From: Photobacterium toruni
GTDB taxonomy: Bacteria; Pseudomonadota; Gammaproteobacteria; Enterobacterales; Vibrionaceae
Length of the DNA: 64,000 nucleotides
Assembly: GCF_024529955.1 (NCBI RefSeq)
Contig: NZ_AP024855.1
Coordinates: 1,094,658 to 1,158,657, forward strand
Direction of reading: 5' to 3'
Position 1 is the stretch's first letter; each line of letters opens with the position of its first letter. Below the pieces are notes generated by a model that worked only from the letters and a program-made list of their open reading frames with translations, was not told where the DNA came from and did no database searches. The position numbers and the translations under genes were made by a program. Positions 9,306-19,137 of this stretch are shown here, one piece after another.

Positions 9306-9342
9306 AAAAGCCACGGTGTTGCTATTAATACGGTGGTTTTTT
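9306..9342 (+). terminator. Terminator after sulfatase gene
   Basis: AAGCCAC pairs imperfectly with GTGGTTTT around a long loop, followed by T residues, about 15 bases past the stop codon. Confidence 0.6.
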
Positions 9343-9548
9343 GTTGAGCTGTAGATCATCAAGGTATTCATTTAAATAGTATGCTGGTGGATATTGGTGT
9401 AAAGGCAATTTGTAAAGTTACCCATTACACCCTAATTAGATATTATTTTTGACTGTTTAGTATCAGATTAAAAGCTATAAACGGTTATCATGTTTATAGC
9501 ATTCTTTCAATTCTATTAAAAAATTAGCAGAGGTTTGAGGCTTAATGA

Positions 9549-10553
9549 TTAATCGTGAATAAGACGGACAATTAATGCTCCTGCATCTCGTAAAGCATCA
9601 GTATTGTGGCTTAATACAATGCCATCACGAGGAGCAATATAATGTTTAACCTCATTACCAAACAGGTCATATTGTGTTGCGATAATATCGCCCTTGCTTA
9701 CAGTTGCTAGCATCTCAACATTTGTGAGTGTTAGTCCACCGACATCAGCGCGAATAGATGTCACGTTATCCGCTTCTATTGCACAAGGTGTTAAGGTCGC
9801 AGCTGTTAAATGGTGTTGGTTTTTAATAACTTGCATAATTCCAATGACAGCACGATTAATTAACGTCGGTTGAGTAATCTTGCCACTACCTACTTCAACA
9901 GTGATCGCGCTAACGCCATGCTGATTCCAAACGGTTTCTAATACTCCCTGATCGCCTGGATCATTTAAAATTGCGTCAGGTGTCATTAACCTTGCCATCG
10001 CCAGTGCTGATTCAATCCGGAAATCAGCAAATACATAGAGCGGGTAACAGGTTCCCGTGGTTTGAGTATGAAGATCTATCGCAATGTCAGCATTAGGTAA
10101 CAATAAATGCTGCCATAGTTGAGCAAGATAACGTTCAGCGGCATTTCCTTGGTTGTTACCAGGAAAATAGCGGTTAAGATTCACGGTAGATAAATCGTGA
10201 TCAGCGCCATGAAAATCACGATGATGAACAATCCCCGATAAATTAATTGCAGGAACAATAATCACACAGCCACAAATATCAGTCTGTTGTAGCTGACGAG
10301 CCAGTTGTTGCGCAGTTAAAATACCATTAAGTTCATCGCCATGAATACCAGCGGTGATCATCACTTTTTTACCCGCTTGCTGACCTTTAAATACCCACAC
10401 GGGTAAATGTTGATCTTGATTTAATGCATTAGTTGCAACATTAAACCAAAATTGGTGCTGACCAATAGCGAGATCGTCTACATTCAATGCTGAAATCACC
10501 GCAATATTATTAATAGTATCGCCTGTGAATTGGGTCGTGATCGGAGTTATCAT
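9549..10553 (-). CDS. AstE/aspartoacylase-family zinc hydrolase
   Basis: The 334-residue product belongs to the succinylglutamate desuccinylase/aspartoacylase branch of M14 zinc hydrolases, which remove acyl groups from N-acylated amino acids. The zinc site is visible as H-G-D-E at residues 71-74, plus a later histidine in D-L-H-T-Q-T. The catalytic glutamate is probably in T-V-E-V-G-S-G. The C-terminal beta domain ends with G-I-V-L-S-H-N-x-x-x-L-x-x-A-G-A-L-I. It lies 4 bases after the YfcC-type carrier gene on the same strand, so the two probably work together in uptake and deacylation of an N-acyl amino acid. The substrate cannot be named. Confidence 0.82.
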   Translation of the reverse strand: MITPITTQFTGDTINNIAVISALNVDDLAIGQHQFWFNVATNALNQDQHLPVWVFKGQQAGKKVMITAGIHGDELNGILTAQQLARQLQQTDICGCVIIVPAINLSGIVHHRDFHGADHDLSTVNLNRYFPGNNQGNAAERYLAQLWQHLLLPNADIAIDLHTQTTGTCYPLYVFADFRIESALAMARLMTPDAILNDPGDQGVLETVWNQHGVSAITVEVGSGKITQPTLINRAVIGIMQVIKNQHHLTAATLTPCAIEADNVTSIRADVGGLTLTNVEMLATVSKGDIIATQYDLFGNEVKHYIAPRDGIVLSHNTDALRDAGALIVRLIHD

Positions 10554-10557
10554 GTAA

Positions 10558-12099
10558 TTAATTAAATCCTGCTAGGTGAGCACAAACCACTGTCACACTT
10601 GAAGTAATGAACAGTAGCAACATAAAGCGCCAGCTAAAACGAATCCAATCACCCCAGTCAATACGACATACTCCTAATGTTCCCATTAATGATGCTGATG
10701 TTGGTACCACGATATTGGTAAAACCATCGCCTAACTGGAACGCAAGCACTGTTACTTGACGAGAAACACCAGCAATATCACCTAAAGGTGCGAGTAAAGG
10801 CATTGTAAGTGCAGCTTGACCAGAACCTGATGTTACAAAGAAATTAAACACGGATTGGAAGAGGTACATGATCCATACTGCAGCGACATCTGGAATACCA
10901 CTAATTGCACCGCCAGCACTGTTTAAAATGCTATTGAGTACGCTCGGTTCATCAGCAGAGCCATCACCTAGTATTAATAAGACGCCCTTAGCACAACCAA
11001 CCAGTAGGGCAGGAGCAAGCATGACTCCCGCTCCTTCTTTAAATGAACTCGCAATATCATTTAATGTCATATTATTGAGTTTGAAAATAATACCAATAAT
11101 ACCGGCAATAAAACCCATCGTGAAAAATTGGGATGCGATTTCAGGAATATACCATGCGTGTGCAACTACGCCCCAAACAACCCAACCTGTTGTGATTGCA
11201 ACAGTAATGATCACTAAGGTATAACCGATATTCCACTGTGATTGTTTAACCTCAGCTGTTTTATCACGTAAAAACTGATCGGTTTTAAAACTATAAGATA
11301 ATTCAGGGTTACGTTTTATTTTAGCGGCATAACGCATGGTAAAGATCACACCCATTAAAGTGAAACCTACCCATAATGGAATACGAACTGTCATGCCTGA
11401 AAGTACAGGGATGCCTGCAATACCTTGTGCAATAGCGACTGAGAAAGGGTTCATCCATGATGATGCAAAACCAACTTGGGTTGCAACATAAGTCACCATG
11501 ACCGTTGTAATACCGTCATAACCAAGACGCAGCATGAGTGGGGCAATAATAATCGCAAAGGCTATTGCTTCTTCACCCATACCAAAAACAGCACCACCCA
11601 ATGAAAACAAGACAAAGAGAACGGGAATGAATAAAAAGTCATTGCCTTTTGTTTTATGAATCAGTGCTAAAATACCCGCATCAATGGCTCCAGTACGCAT
11701 AACGACACCAAAGGCTCCACCGATAACCAGCATGAACATAATGACGCCAACGGCTGATCCCCATTTGCTACCAGAAACCAAGCCCTCGAACATAAAGTTC
11801 ATTAAGCCTATACCACCGCCAGCACTAAAGAATCCGACCGTGTTATAGATTTTTTCACCATTAGCATCAATGGCATATTTGAAAGATGCGGGATCAATGA
11901 CATTTCGTGTTTTTTCTACACCATCGGCAATAAAGCTTACTGCATGTTGTGAAAAACTACCCGCGGGAATGAGATAAGTGAGGATGGTTGCTAACACACC
12001 CACGATAAAAATAATAATTAACGTATCAGGAACTTGCCATGATTTGTTAGTATCGGCTGTTGTTGGGTGTTCTATAGAATTTTGCAAAATATAACCCAC
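10558..12099 (-). CDS. YfcC/DcuC-superfamily carrier
   Basis: The 513-residue protein has about 12 membrane segments and matches the YfcC family, a branch of the C4-dicarboxylate/arginine-type anaerobic carriers. Family blocks include Y-L-I-P-A-G-S-F, A-F-G-V-V-M-R-T-G-A-I-D-A-G, G-M-G-E-E-A-I-A-F and the C-terminal S-G-S-G-Q-A-A-L-T-M-P-L-L-A-P-L-G-D. It forms an operon with the AstE-like hydrolase, so an amino-acid derivative is a plausible substrate. A LysR-type gene lies 200 bases upstream on the same strand. Its relation to the second YfcC-type carrier at 38694-40100 is clear from these shared motifs. Confidence 0.85.
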   Translation of the reverse strand: MGYILQNSIEHPTTADTNKSWQVPDTLIIIFIVGVLATILTYLIPAGSFSQHAVSFIADGVEKTRNVIDPASFKYAIDANGEKIYNTVGFFSAGGGIGLMNFMFEGLVSGSKWGSAVGVIMFMLVIGGAFGVVMRTGAIDAGILALIHKTKGNDFLFIPVLFVLFSLGGAVFGMGEEAIAFAIIIAPLMLRLGYDGITTVMVTYVATQVGFASSWMNPFSVAIAQGIAGIPVLSGMTVRIPLWVGFTLMGVIFTMRYAAKIKRNPELSYSFKTDQFLRDKTAEVKQSQWNIGYTLVIITVAITTGWVVWGVVAHAWYIPEIASQFFTMGFIAGIIGIIFKLNNMTLNDIASSFKEGAGVMLAPALLVGCAKGVLLILGDGSADEPSVLNSILNSAGGAISGIPDVAAVWIMYLFQSVFNFFVTSGSGQAALTMPLLAPLGDIAGVSRQVTVLAFQLGDGFTNIVVPTSASLMGTLGVCRIDWGDWIRFSWRFMLLLFITSSVTVVCAHLAGFN

Positions 12100-12298
12100 T
12101 ATTAATTGATGTTGTATGCATAAAATATCAATTATTATTCGATTATTATCAATTTGATTTTCTTGTTGTCATGATAAGTAATATTGCATAACAATTAGTA
12201 TTAAAAACAAAAAAAACGAATCAAGAAGAGCAATATTACTTTTGTTTATTATCTTGCTCTTATGTTTTCTTTGATTGATATAATCAGTACATATAACG

Positions 12299-13234
12299 TT
12301 AAATTTTACTATTAATTTGAGGCGCTTTTTTAATTGCTTCTTTGAATTGTTCTAATAGCGCAGTACTTTGTTTATTTTGCTGACCATCTTTGTGTAAATA
12401 CGCGCCAATCGTAGCTTTACTAAAACATTCTTTCATTTGTAGTGGAACAAGATTAAATTCAGCGAAGTAATCTCTCATTGTCATTGGGTAAGGCAAAATA
12501 GCATCACTGTTTTGCAGTAAATCAATGGCCGTTAGCAGTGAGTTGGTATTGTAGATAACCTTTTCTTGCAAATAGTGGCGTTTTTGAAATGTGTTTAATT
12601 CTTCATTTTGTTTTTGAACTAAATGTGAATATCGTTTTTTAGATGCCCCTAAATCAACCGATGGAAAGCGAGCAATATCTTCATTGCTACAGGTGATTTC
12701 AAGTAAAGGATGCCCTTTTCTTACATAGACTTCTTCACTGCATTGAAAAAGAGGGTGGAATAGTATGTCTTCATATTGCGCTAGGCCTAATATTTCATGA
12801 CCGACAAAAATGCTGATTTCATCACTAAGTAATAAGTTCATTAATTGCAGGTGATTACCTACATCAACAGAGATATTACTGTGAGGATAGGTATCTCTAA
12901 ACTCTTGCACACAATCTCGAATAAACAGCTGCCACCATGCATCACCACAGCCAATTTTGAGTTCGGTTTGATGTCGAAGCTTATTCTTTTCTAGTTTATT
13001 AAGGGTGTTCTCATAGAGGTTTTGCATCATTTTTGCTTGTTCGTAAAGTAATTCACCACTAGAGGTTAGGGTGATCCCTTTTGAGTTACGATTAAACAAT
13101 TTACTGCCCAGCTTCTCTTCTAACTTCTGCATGTTGTGACTTAATGTCGGTTGACTTAAACAGAGATTATTAGCAGCTTGAGTGACGTTTTGAGTTTTAG
13201 CTACTTGAATGAATTGAATCATTAATTTAAACAT
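12299..13234 (-). CDS. LysR-family transcriptional regulator
   Basis: The 311-residue product starts with a LysR winged helix-turn-helix (F-I-Q-V-A-K-T-Q-N-V-T-Q-A-A-N-N-L-C-L-S-Q-P-T-L-S), followed by a periplasmic-binding-like effector domain. It lies between the end of the maltodextrin operon (63 bases away) and the YfcC/AstE operon (200 bases away), all on the minus strand. It could be read through from the amylase gene, but the usual LysR logic makes it a candidate regulator of the carrier/hydrolase pair. A hairpin covers its ribosome site. The effector is unknown. Confidence 0.88.
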   Translation of the reverse strand: MFKLMIQFIQVAKTQNVTQAANNLCLSQPTLSHNMQKLEEKLGSKLFNRNSKGITLTSSGELLYEQAKMMQNLYENTLNKLEKNKLRHQTELKIGCGDAWWQLFIRDCVQEFRDTYPHSNISVDVGNHLQLMNLLLSDEISIFVGHEILGLAQYEDILFHPLFQCSEEVYVRKGHPLLEITCSNEDIARFPSVDLGASKKRYSHLVQKQNEELNTFQKRHYLQEKVIYNTNSLLTAIDLLQNSDAILPYPMTMRDYFAEFNLVPLQMKECFSKATIGAYLHKDGQQNKQSTALLEQFKEAIKKAPQINSKI

Positions 13235-13267
13235 AATAGCTCTTTGCTTGAATAAGAAAGAGCTATT
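13235..13267 (-). promoter_or_regulatory. Hairpin abutting the LysR start codon
   Basis: An 11-base perfect stem, AATAGCTCTTT with AAAGAGCTATT, and an 11-base loop ends directly before the LysR ATG. Its 3' arm contains the likely ribosome site (AAAGAG). It could terminate or attenuate transcription from the amylase gene, mask translation of the LysR gene, or serve as a protein-binding dyad. Confidence 0.5.
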
Positions 13268-13297
13268 TTATGTGGCTTACTATTTGATATCTAGCGA

Positions 13298-15136
13298 TTA
13301 CTTCTCGTTTTGATACATGGCGAAGCTAAAGGGAGCCAATGTTAGTGTTTCTTCTAATTTGCAAGCGATTTCGTTATAAATATCAAAGACATTATGATTC
13401 GATAATCCATCAGGAAGTGTAATATCAACCGCATTAGCACTGTTATTGATAACCACCGTAATGCATTCGTCTTTTAAGATTTTTTGGTAGATAAGGCATT
13501 GCTGCTCATCATCACTCATTAGCCAATTAATATTATGAACACGTAATGCAGGGTGTTGTTTGCGTAATTTGATGATCTGCATAATATGGTGTTTCATGCC
13601 CATATCATGTTTGCTTTCATCCCAAATCATGCATTTACGATTTAAGGGATCGGCTCCGCCATCTAAACCAATTTCACTGCCATAATAAATACACGGTGTG
13701 CCACTGTGGGTAAATTGGAATAAATAGGCCAGTTTTACTTTCTCTTTATTGCCATTACAACGATGAAGAATACGAGCTGTATCATGACTATCTAACAATG
13801 AAAACGCCACTTCATTGACTGCAATAGGGTAGCTTGTATTAACATCATTGACTGCATATTTGAATTGACTCGCATTGAGATTTCCGTGAGCAAAGAATCC
13901 TATCATTGCATCTGATAATGGGTAATTCATCACGGCATCAAATTGGTCACCAGCAAGCCAATTCATTGAATCATGCCACGCTTCACCTAAGATGTAGATC
14001 TCAGGTTTAATCGCTTTTAACTCATTACGAAAGCGTCGCCAGAAGCGTTGGTCAACTTCGTTGGCGACGTCTAAACGCCACGCATCAATATCAAAGTTAC
14101 GTACCCAGTAGCGACCAACTTCAAGTAAGTATTCCATCACTTCTGGGTTTTCGGTATTTAACTTTGGCATGTTTTGCGCAAAGGCAAAGGCGCGATAGTT
14201 GAGATATTCTTTACTGTGTTGATCTTTTTTAGACTCGTCTACAAGAGGGAATTTATCGATATAGAACCAATCAATGTATTTTGAATCTTTACCGTTTTTA
14301 ATGACATCTTGCCATTGAAGAGAATCGGCACCAATATGATTGAATACGGCATCTAGCATGACTTTCATGCCACGTTTATGAGCTTCTGTAATTAGCGCTC
14401 TTACCGTGTCGTCGTAACCAAAGGCTGGGTCAACTTTTAAATAATCAACAGTATCGTATTTGTGATTGGTTTTGCCTTCAGTAATTGGGGTGAAATATAA
14501 ACCGGTAATACCAAGATCTTGCAAGTAATCAAGATGGTCAATAACGCCTTGTAAATCACCACCAAAGAAGCTGTCGATTTTTGGATCTTCAGAGCCCCAA
14601 GGAAGTGCATTGCTTGGGGAGATTGAGGGATCACCATTGGCAAAACGCTCAGGGAATATTTGATACCAAACTGTCTCTTTTACCCAATGTGGTGGGCTAA
14701 ATACATCTGTTGGGTTCATGTATGGGAAGCAGTAAAAATTGAGTAATTGGCTTAATACAGGATCTGCATCATCGGTGATAGTGAAAATTTGTTTTTCAGT
14801 AACGAGCAGTGTTTCGTTGTCTTTACCTTCTAGAAGAAAAGCATAGCGAGCGCGGGAAAATCGCGGTTGCGCTTCGCAGAACCAGTAATCAAACAATTCT
14901 GTTTCACACTCTTTTTTCATGACAAAGTTTTCGCCGCCACTCCAACCCATCGCATCTTCTGCATTGAGGTTGCCGCCACCGCCACCGAATGTCCAATCGT
15001 ATGGATCACCAATTCGTAATGTGGCGTTATCGACTTCGCCTTTTGCGGTACGAATGCGTAAATGAAGAGTTTCTTTATCATACATGTATGAGTAGCTAGA
15101 GTGAGAACGATGATAAATTGCGGCTTTTGTGATCAT
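13298..15136 (-). CDS. GH13 cyclomaltodextrinase/neopullulanase-like amylase
   Basis: The 612-residue product has the four GH13 regions: D-A-V-F-N-H-I-G (I), D-A-W-R-L-D-V-A-N-E-V with the nucleophile Asp (II), G-E-A-W-H-D with the acid/base Glu (III) and L-D-S-H-D-T-A-R (IV). An N-terminal beta-domain of about 130 residues precedes the barrel, as in the GH13_20 cyclomaltodextrinases, neopullulanases and maltogenic amylases. There is no signal peptide, so it acts in the cytoplasm on imported maltodextrins or cyclodextrins. It is the last enzyme of the transporter operon, 90 bases after the debranching enzyme gene. A small C-terminal domain is present. Confidence 0.9.
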   Translation of the reverse strand: MITKAAIYHRSHSSYSYMYDKETLHLRIRTAKGEVDNATLRIGDPYDWTFGGGGGNLNAEDAMGWSGGENFVMKKECETELFDYWFCEAQPRFSRARYAFLLEGKDNETLLVTEKQIFTITDDADPVLSQLLNFYCFPYMNPTDVFSPPHWVKETVWYQIFPERFANGDPSISPSNALPWGSEDPKIDSFFGGDLQGVIDHLDYLQDLGITGLYFTPITEGKTNHKYDTVDYLKVDPAFGYDDTVRALITEAHKRGMKVMLDAVFNHIGADSLQWQDVIKNGKDSKYIDWFYIDKFPLVDESKKDQHSKEYLNYRAFAFAQNMPKLNTENPEVMEYLLEVGRYWVRNFDIDAWRLDVANEVDQRFWRRFRNELKAIKPEIYILGEAWHDSMNWLAGDQFDAVMNYPLSDAMIGFFAHGNLNASQFKYAVNDVNTSYPIAVNEVAFSLLDSHDTARILHRCNGNKEKVKLAYLFQFTHSGTPCIYYGSEIGLDGGADPLNRKCMIWDESKHDMGMKHHIMQIIKLRKQHPALRVHNINWLMSDDEQQCLIYQKILKDECITVVINNSANAVDITLPDGLSNHNVFDIYNEIACKLEETLTLAPFSFAMYQNEK

Positions 15137-15226
15137 AACTAATTCCGTTTAATAAAAAACCAATCTAAATAAGCGTTAAGCAAGTATTTATCTAGATTGG
15201 TATAAGTACGTGATGGATAATCAATG

Positions 15227-17200
15227 TTACTTTTGAATCGTTTGTTCGTAATATTTCACAACGCGTAATACTTCACTGACGCTCCACGCTTGAGCAAAAC
15301 AACCACGAGATTGACTTGGTGCGTAACCATCATAGATTTCAGCCAATTGACCAATACACCCTTCATATAGGCCATCTTGGTTATGTGCAATAAACTGCTC
15401 CACAATACGAACTAAGTCTTTATCTTGTGGGAATTGACGTAAGATCCCCATTAAGAATTGACCAATCATAAAGCCCCAAACTGTGCCTTGGTGGTAGGCC
15501 ATGTCTCGGTCAAAATGCGAGCCTGTACATACTGCTTTAAATTCAGGATCACTCATTGCAAGCGAGCGTAAACCTAACGGTGAATACAACTCTTTATAAA
15601 TGGTAAGAATGACTGAACGTGCTCTTTCTTGGCTTAAAATAGGGAAAGGTAAACCAACGGCATAGGCTTGATTTGGGCGGATTTGTTGATTAACTTCGCC
15701 CTCTTTAATCCAATCATTTAAGTATCCTGCATCATTGTAAAACTCATCGTTAAAGGTGGTTTTTACTTGCTCTACCAGTGCAGGTAATTCTGGCATCGGC
15801 TTATTCAGCTTTTGATTAAAGAAATTCAAAATAGAGAGCGCATTAAACCAAAGCGCGTTAATTTCTACTGCACATCCGTGTCTTGGGGTTGGTACGATAT
15901 CGCCGTAACGAATGTCCATCCAAGTAAGCTGATCAAAACCGCTGCCGCCGCTGATCAAGCCGTTATCAAGCATCTTAATCTCAAAGTCAGTACCGTTACG
16001 ATAATGCTGATAAATGTTAGTCATGCACTCGTATGCTTCATCACGGATAAACTCCAGATCGCCGCTCGCTTGGTAATATTCATATAAGCTAACAATGAAG
16101 AGTAGCGAGGCATCAATGGTGTTATACATTGGCTCAACCCCAGCTTCAGGGAAAAGATTTGGTAAAACGCCACGGCGTTCGTAACGGATAAAGGTACGGA
16201 AGATCTGTCTTGCGTCTTCAAATTGATTGGTCGATAAATTACAGCCCCATAATGCAATCATGGTGTCACGACCCCAATCGGCAAAGAATGGGTAGCCTGC
16301 AATGATTGATTTTGATTCAGTCGAGTCACGATCTACCACAAATTGCTCACTGGCACGAACTAATTGCTTGCCAAAAATACTGTGTAGTTTTGAGTGTTCA
16401 ATGTAGGTTTGTTGACGCTTAATTTCTGCGTTAATCATTTCATCGGCAGTCTGCGCTTCTAGAGAAACGGCGCGATCTTCTTGTGCTTCAAACACAATCG
16501 AGAATTGTTCGTGCGTTTCAGTGCCTACAAAGGCAATGGTATGAAGCGCTATTTGAGCATCTGTTGCAGGACGACCATCTCGAGCATCATAAGAGAAGTA
16601 AAGACCCGCTTCATAACGAGGATTCTCTAATGCTGAATCAGCACCGTTGTGACGATACGCTAATGTCTGACCATTACTGCTGATTTTACCTTCTTGATGG
16701 GTAAATTCTTGCTGTCTTGATAGGTTCTGCCCTTTTGCACAGAAGTGGTATTTTGGTGTTACATTCAACGTAAATGCTTGTTTCAATGGATTGAATATTT
16801 GATATTTAACTGCAAGACGGTTTACCCCTTGAGCCATCACAATGGTTTTGGTGATTTCAATACCGCGAATACCATAAGTAAATTCAGGAAGATAAGTTTG
16901 ACTGAAATTATCAAATAATAGCGTTGAATCGACAGTGTCATACGGGTTGACATTGGCTTGTGAAGACAGTGGGTGAGCTTCGCCACTCGCTAATGTAATG
17001 CGATCATCTAAATGACGTATAAAATTAAAGCGATTGTTTGGTGCAACAAGGCTTGCCATAAACAACGCATGATCACTTCGACTGCAAGAGCCTGCAAGAG
17101 TAAGAGAAGAATAACCACCTAGTCCATTTGTTAGCAGGTAGTTCGATTCTTCAAGGCGATCCATGTCGCGAAAATTTGCTTTAGAAAGAGAGATTTTCAT
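15227..17200 (-). CDS. Amylo-alpha-1,6-glucosidase (glycogen debranching type)
   Basis: The 657-residue product matches bacterial amylo-alpha-1,6-glucosidases (GH133-type). It has an N-terminal domain starting E-E-S-N-Y-L-L-T-N-G-L-G-G-Y and an alpha/alpha-barrel with the family block P-F-F-A-D-W-G-R-D-T-M-I-A-L. Later blocks are S-G-F-D-Q-L-T-W-M-D and Y-H-Q-G-T-V-W-G-F. It hydrolyses alpha-1,6 branches in imported dextrins or glycogen. Eight extra in-frame codons exist upstream, but the ATG at 17200 has an AAGG ribosome site at good spacing, so I chose it. It sits between the unknown anchored protein and the amylase in the operon. The family is common in Firmicutes and some anaerobes and less usual beside enterobacterial-type mal genes. 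Confidence 0.87.
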   Translation of the reverse strand: MKISLSKANFRDMDRLEESNYLLTNGLGGYSSLTLAGSCSRSDHALFMASLVAPNNRFNFIRHLDDRITLASGEAHPLSSQANVNPYDTVDSTLLFDNFSQTYLPEFTYGIRGIEITKTIVMAQGVNRLAVKYQIFNPLKQAFTLNVTPKYHFCAKGQNLSRQQEFTHQEGKISSNGQTLAYRHNGADSALENPRYEAGLYFSYDARDGRPATDAQIALHTIAFVGTETHEQFSIVFEAQEDRAVSLEAQTADEMINAEIKRQQTYIEHSKLHSIFGKQLVRASEQFVVDRDSTESKSIIAGYPFFADWGRDTMIALWGCNLSTNQFEDARQIFRTFIRYERRGVLPNLFPEAGVEPMYNTIDASLLFIVSLYEYYQASGDLEFIRDEAYECMTNIYQHYRNGTDFEIKMLDNGLISGGSGFDQLTWMDIRYGDIVPTPRHGCAVEINALWFNALSILNFFNQKLNKPMPELPALVEQVKTTFNDEFYNDAGYLNDWIKEGEVNQQIRPNQAYAVGLPFPILSQERARSVILTIYKELYSPLGLRSLAMSDPEFKAVCTGSHFDRDMAYHQGTVWGFMIGQFLMGILRQFPQDKDLVRIVEQFIAHNQDGLYEGCIGQLAEIYDGYAPSQSRGCFAQAWSVSEVLRVVKYYEQTIQK

Positions 17201-17285
17201 GTGAACCTTACAATTAAATATCAAATGTTATCCCGTGTTTATTTTATTCACGCTCTAGGTGTTAAATTAACGAGGGAGTTTATAG

Positions 17286-17909
17286 TTAGCTTTTAATTTC
17301 GTTATAAACGAGTAACAGTTTTTGCACTTCACCTTGGGTATACGCGAGATCTTGGCTCTGTTCATATCCCCACAGCGAGGTAATTTGGACGTCATTTTTG
17401 GTTGGTGTTACTTTGAATGCCGCAATGCGTTCTTGCTTACTATCAGAAATGAAAAACAGATAAGGTTGAGGCTGGGTAAGCAGTGCATTGTATTGAGAAG
17501 GCGTGGTATATACGGCATTCACGGCTTTGACGTTTTGAGTGCCATAAAAGCGCTGGGCTTCGGCTAATACAGGTAATGCCATTTCTTGCAATTGTTCATA
17601 ACTGCTTTCTACATGAAACGAACCGCAATCACTTGGGATTTGATCACGCAGGGCTTTGTATTGGGTATTAATGGTTTCTAGCGGCAGGCTTAAATAGTTA
17701 TTTTCAAACCGTTGTGCTGAGGCAAATAACTCATCATTATTTACGCATTGTTTAAAATTTTGCTGCTGCTCAGTAAAGGTTGAGTAGTCAAAAGATGGCT
17801 TAGGAAGGCTGCTGTAAGCAATGATAAAGCCGGTAATGAAAATAACGACAGCGACAGCAATATGAAGCATATAGTCGTGAATGCGTTGAAGTTGGCCGCG
17901 AAAATTCAA
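17286..17909 (-). CDS. Unknown membrane-anchored protein of maltodextrin operon
   Basis: A 207-residue product of unrecognised family. Residues 14-33 are strongly hydrophobic and preceded by a basic segment, suggesting one N-terminal membrane anchor with about 170 residues in the periplasm. The likely start is TTG at 17909, because AAGGA lies 8 bases upstream of it; the first internal ATG falls inside the hydrophobic segment. Two cysteines (K-Q-C-V-N-N and D-C-G-S-F) could form a disulfide. It lies 91 bases after the ATPase gene and before the debranching enzyme, so it is transcribed with the transporter. A role in transporter assembly or dextrin binding is only a guess from position. Confidence 0.65.
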   Translation of the reverse strand: MNFRGQLQRIHDYMLHIAVAVVIFITGFIIAYSSLPKPSFDYSTFTEQQQNFKQCVNNDELFASAQRFENNYLSLPLETINTQYKALRDQIPSDCGSFHVESSYEQLQEMALPVLAEAQRFYGTQNVKAVNAVYTTPSQYNALLTQPQPYLFFISDSKQERIAAFKVTPTKNDVQITSLWGYEQSQDLAYTQGEVQKLLLVYNEIKS

Positions 17910-18000
17910 AATGTGATTCCTTTCTTTACGGTGTAAATATGTGCTATCAAGTACGGTTTATTGCCCTCAATGGAGAGAGGGCAATAAAAGTGGTTATGTT

Positions 18001-19137
18001 CTATTTCTTAAATTCAGCAGATTTGATTGAGTACTTGATGGACTCTTCCGTCTCAGTATCAAAGAAATGCAGCTTGGTGTTATCGATAACTAAGGTGATT
18101 TTTTCATCGATCTCTACATCTGGTTCACCGGTGCCCAGTGTGCCTACAAACATGTTCATTGGTGCGGCATTAAAGAACACGTTGATCGCATCGCCTAAGT
18201 ATTCGCTGTTAAGTGCGGTGACTTCAAAACAACAATCAGGGAACGCATCGCGGTATTTCTTGCCAGAACGAATGGCACTAGAGCGTGCGCCTAACGTCAC
18301 TGATTTTCCGTTGTAGCCTGTGTCGTTTAAGATCTGTTGGTCACTTTCATTTAAGGTAATCGTGAAAGAAGGACACATGAACTGGCCACCTTCGTACATT
18401 CCTTCAATAAGGTTCATTGATGGCATACCCATGAAAGTCGCAACAAAACAGTTTTTAGGGTTAGTAAATAGCTCTTTTGGAGAACCAATTTGCTGAACTT
18501 CACCCATCGACATTAATACGATGCGATCCGCCATGGTCATTGCTTCAACTTGATCATGAGTTACGTAAATGGTGATTGCGCCCTTAGCTCTGTGCATACG
18601 AGAAATTTCAGTACGGGTTGTAGTACGTAACTTCGCATCCAAGTTACTTAACGGTTCATCCATTAGGTACAGTTTAGGGGTACGAACCATGGCACGGCCT
18701 AAAGCCACACGTTGACGCTGTCCGCCTGACAACTCTTTTGGTTTACGCTCTAGGTACTCTTTTAAAAATAAATCGTCAGAAATATTATCAACCGAGTTTT
18801 TAATCTCATCACTTGGGTAATTACGTAATTTTAAGCCGTAACCAATGTTGTCTCGTACCGACATGTGTGGGTACAGCGCGTAGCTTTGGAATACCATCGC
18901 AATATCACGATCTTTTGAGCTGACATCATTGACTACTTTGCCATCGATAATGAATTCGCCATCGGTAATGTCTTCTAAGCCAGCAATCATACGTAGGGTG
19001 GTGGATTTACCACAGCCTGATGGCCCGACAAGAACAATGAATTCCCCTTCTTCAATATCGAGATTGAAATCCCGTACCGAGCAGGTATCAGAATTTGGGT
19101 ATTTTTTATTGATGTTTCTTAATGAAATTTTGCTCAT
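18001..19137 (-). CDS. ABC transporter ATPase, MalK/MsmX-like
   Basis: The 378-residue ATPase drives sugar import. It has a Walker A G-P-S-G-C-G-K-S-T, a Q-loop in V-F-Q-S-Y-A-L-Y, the signature L-S-G-G-Q-R-Q-R, a Walker B L-Y-L-M-D-E-P-L-S-N-L-D-A and a switch histidine in Y-V-T-H-D. The C-terminal 130 residues are a MalK-type regulatory/TOBE region, more divergent than enterobacterial MalK. Its start overlaps the stop of the second permease by one base (coupled translation). It forms an importer with the next three genes, which are read before it on the minus strand. Confidence 0.92.
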   Translation of the reverse strand: MSKISLRNINKKYPNSDTCSVRDFNLDIEEGEFIVLVGPSGCGKSTTLRMIAGLEDITDGEFIIDGKVVNDVSSKDRDIAMVFQSYALYPHMSVRDNIGYGLKLRNYPSDEIKNSVDNISDDLFLKEYLERKPKELSGGQRQRVALGRAMVRTPKLYLMDEPLSNLDAKLRTTTRTEISRMHRAKGAITIYVTHDQVEAMTMADRIVLMSMGEVQQIGSPKELFTNPKNCFVATFMGMPSMNLIEGMYEGGQFMCPSFTITLNESDQQILNDTGYNGKSVTLGARSSAIRSGKKYRDAFPDCCFEVTALNSEYLGDAINVFFNAAPMNMFVGTLGTGEPDVEIDEKITLVIDNTKLHFFDTETEESIKYSIKSAEFKK

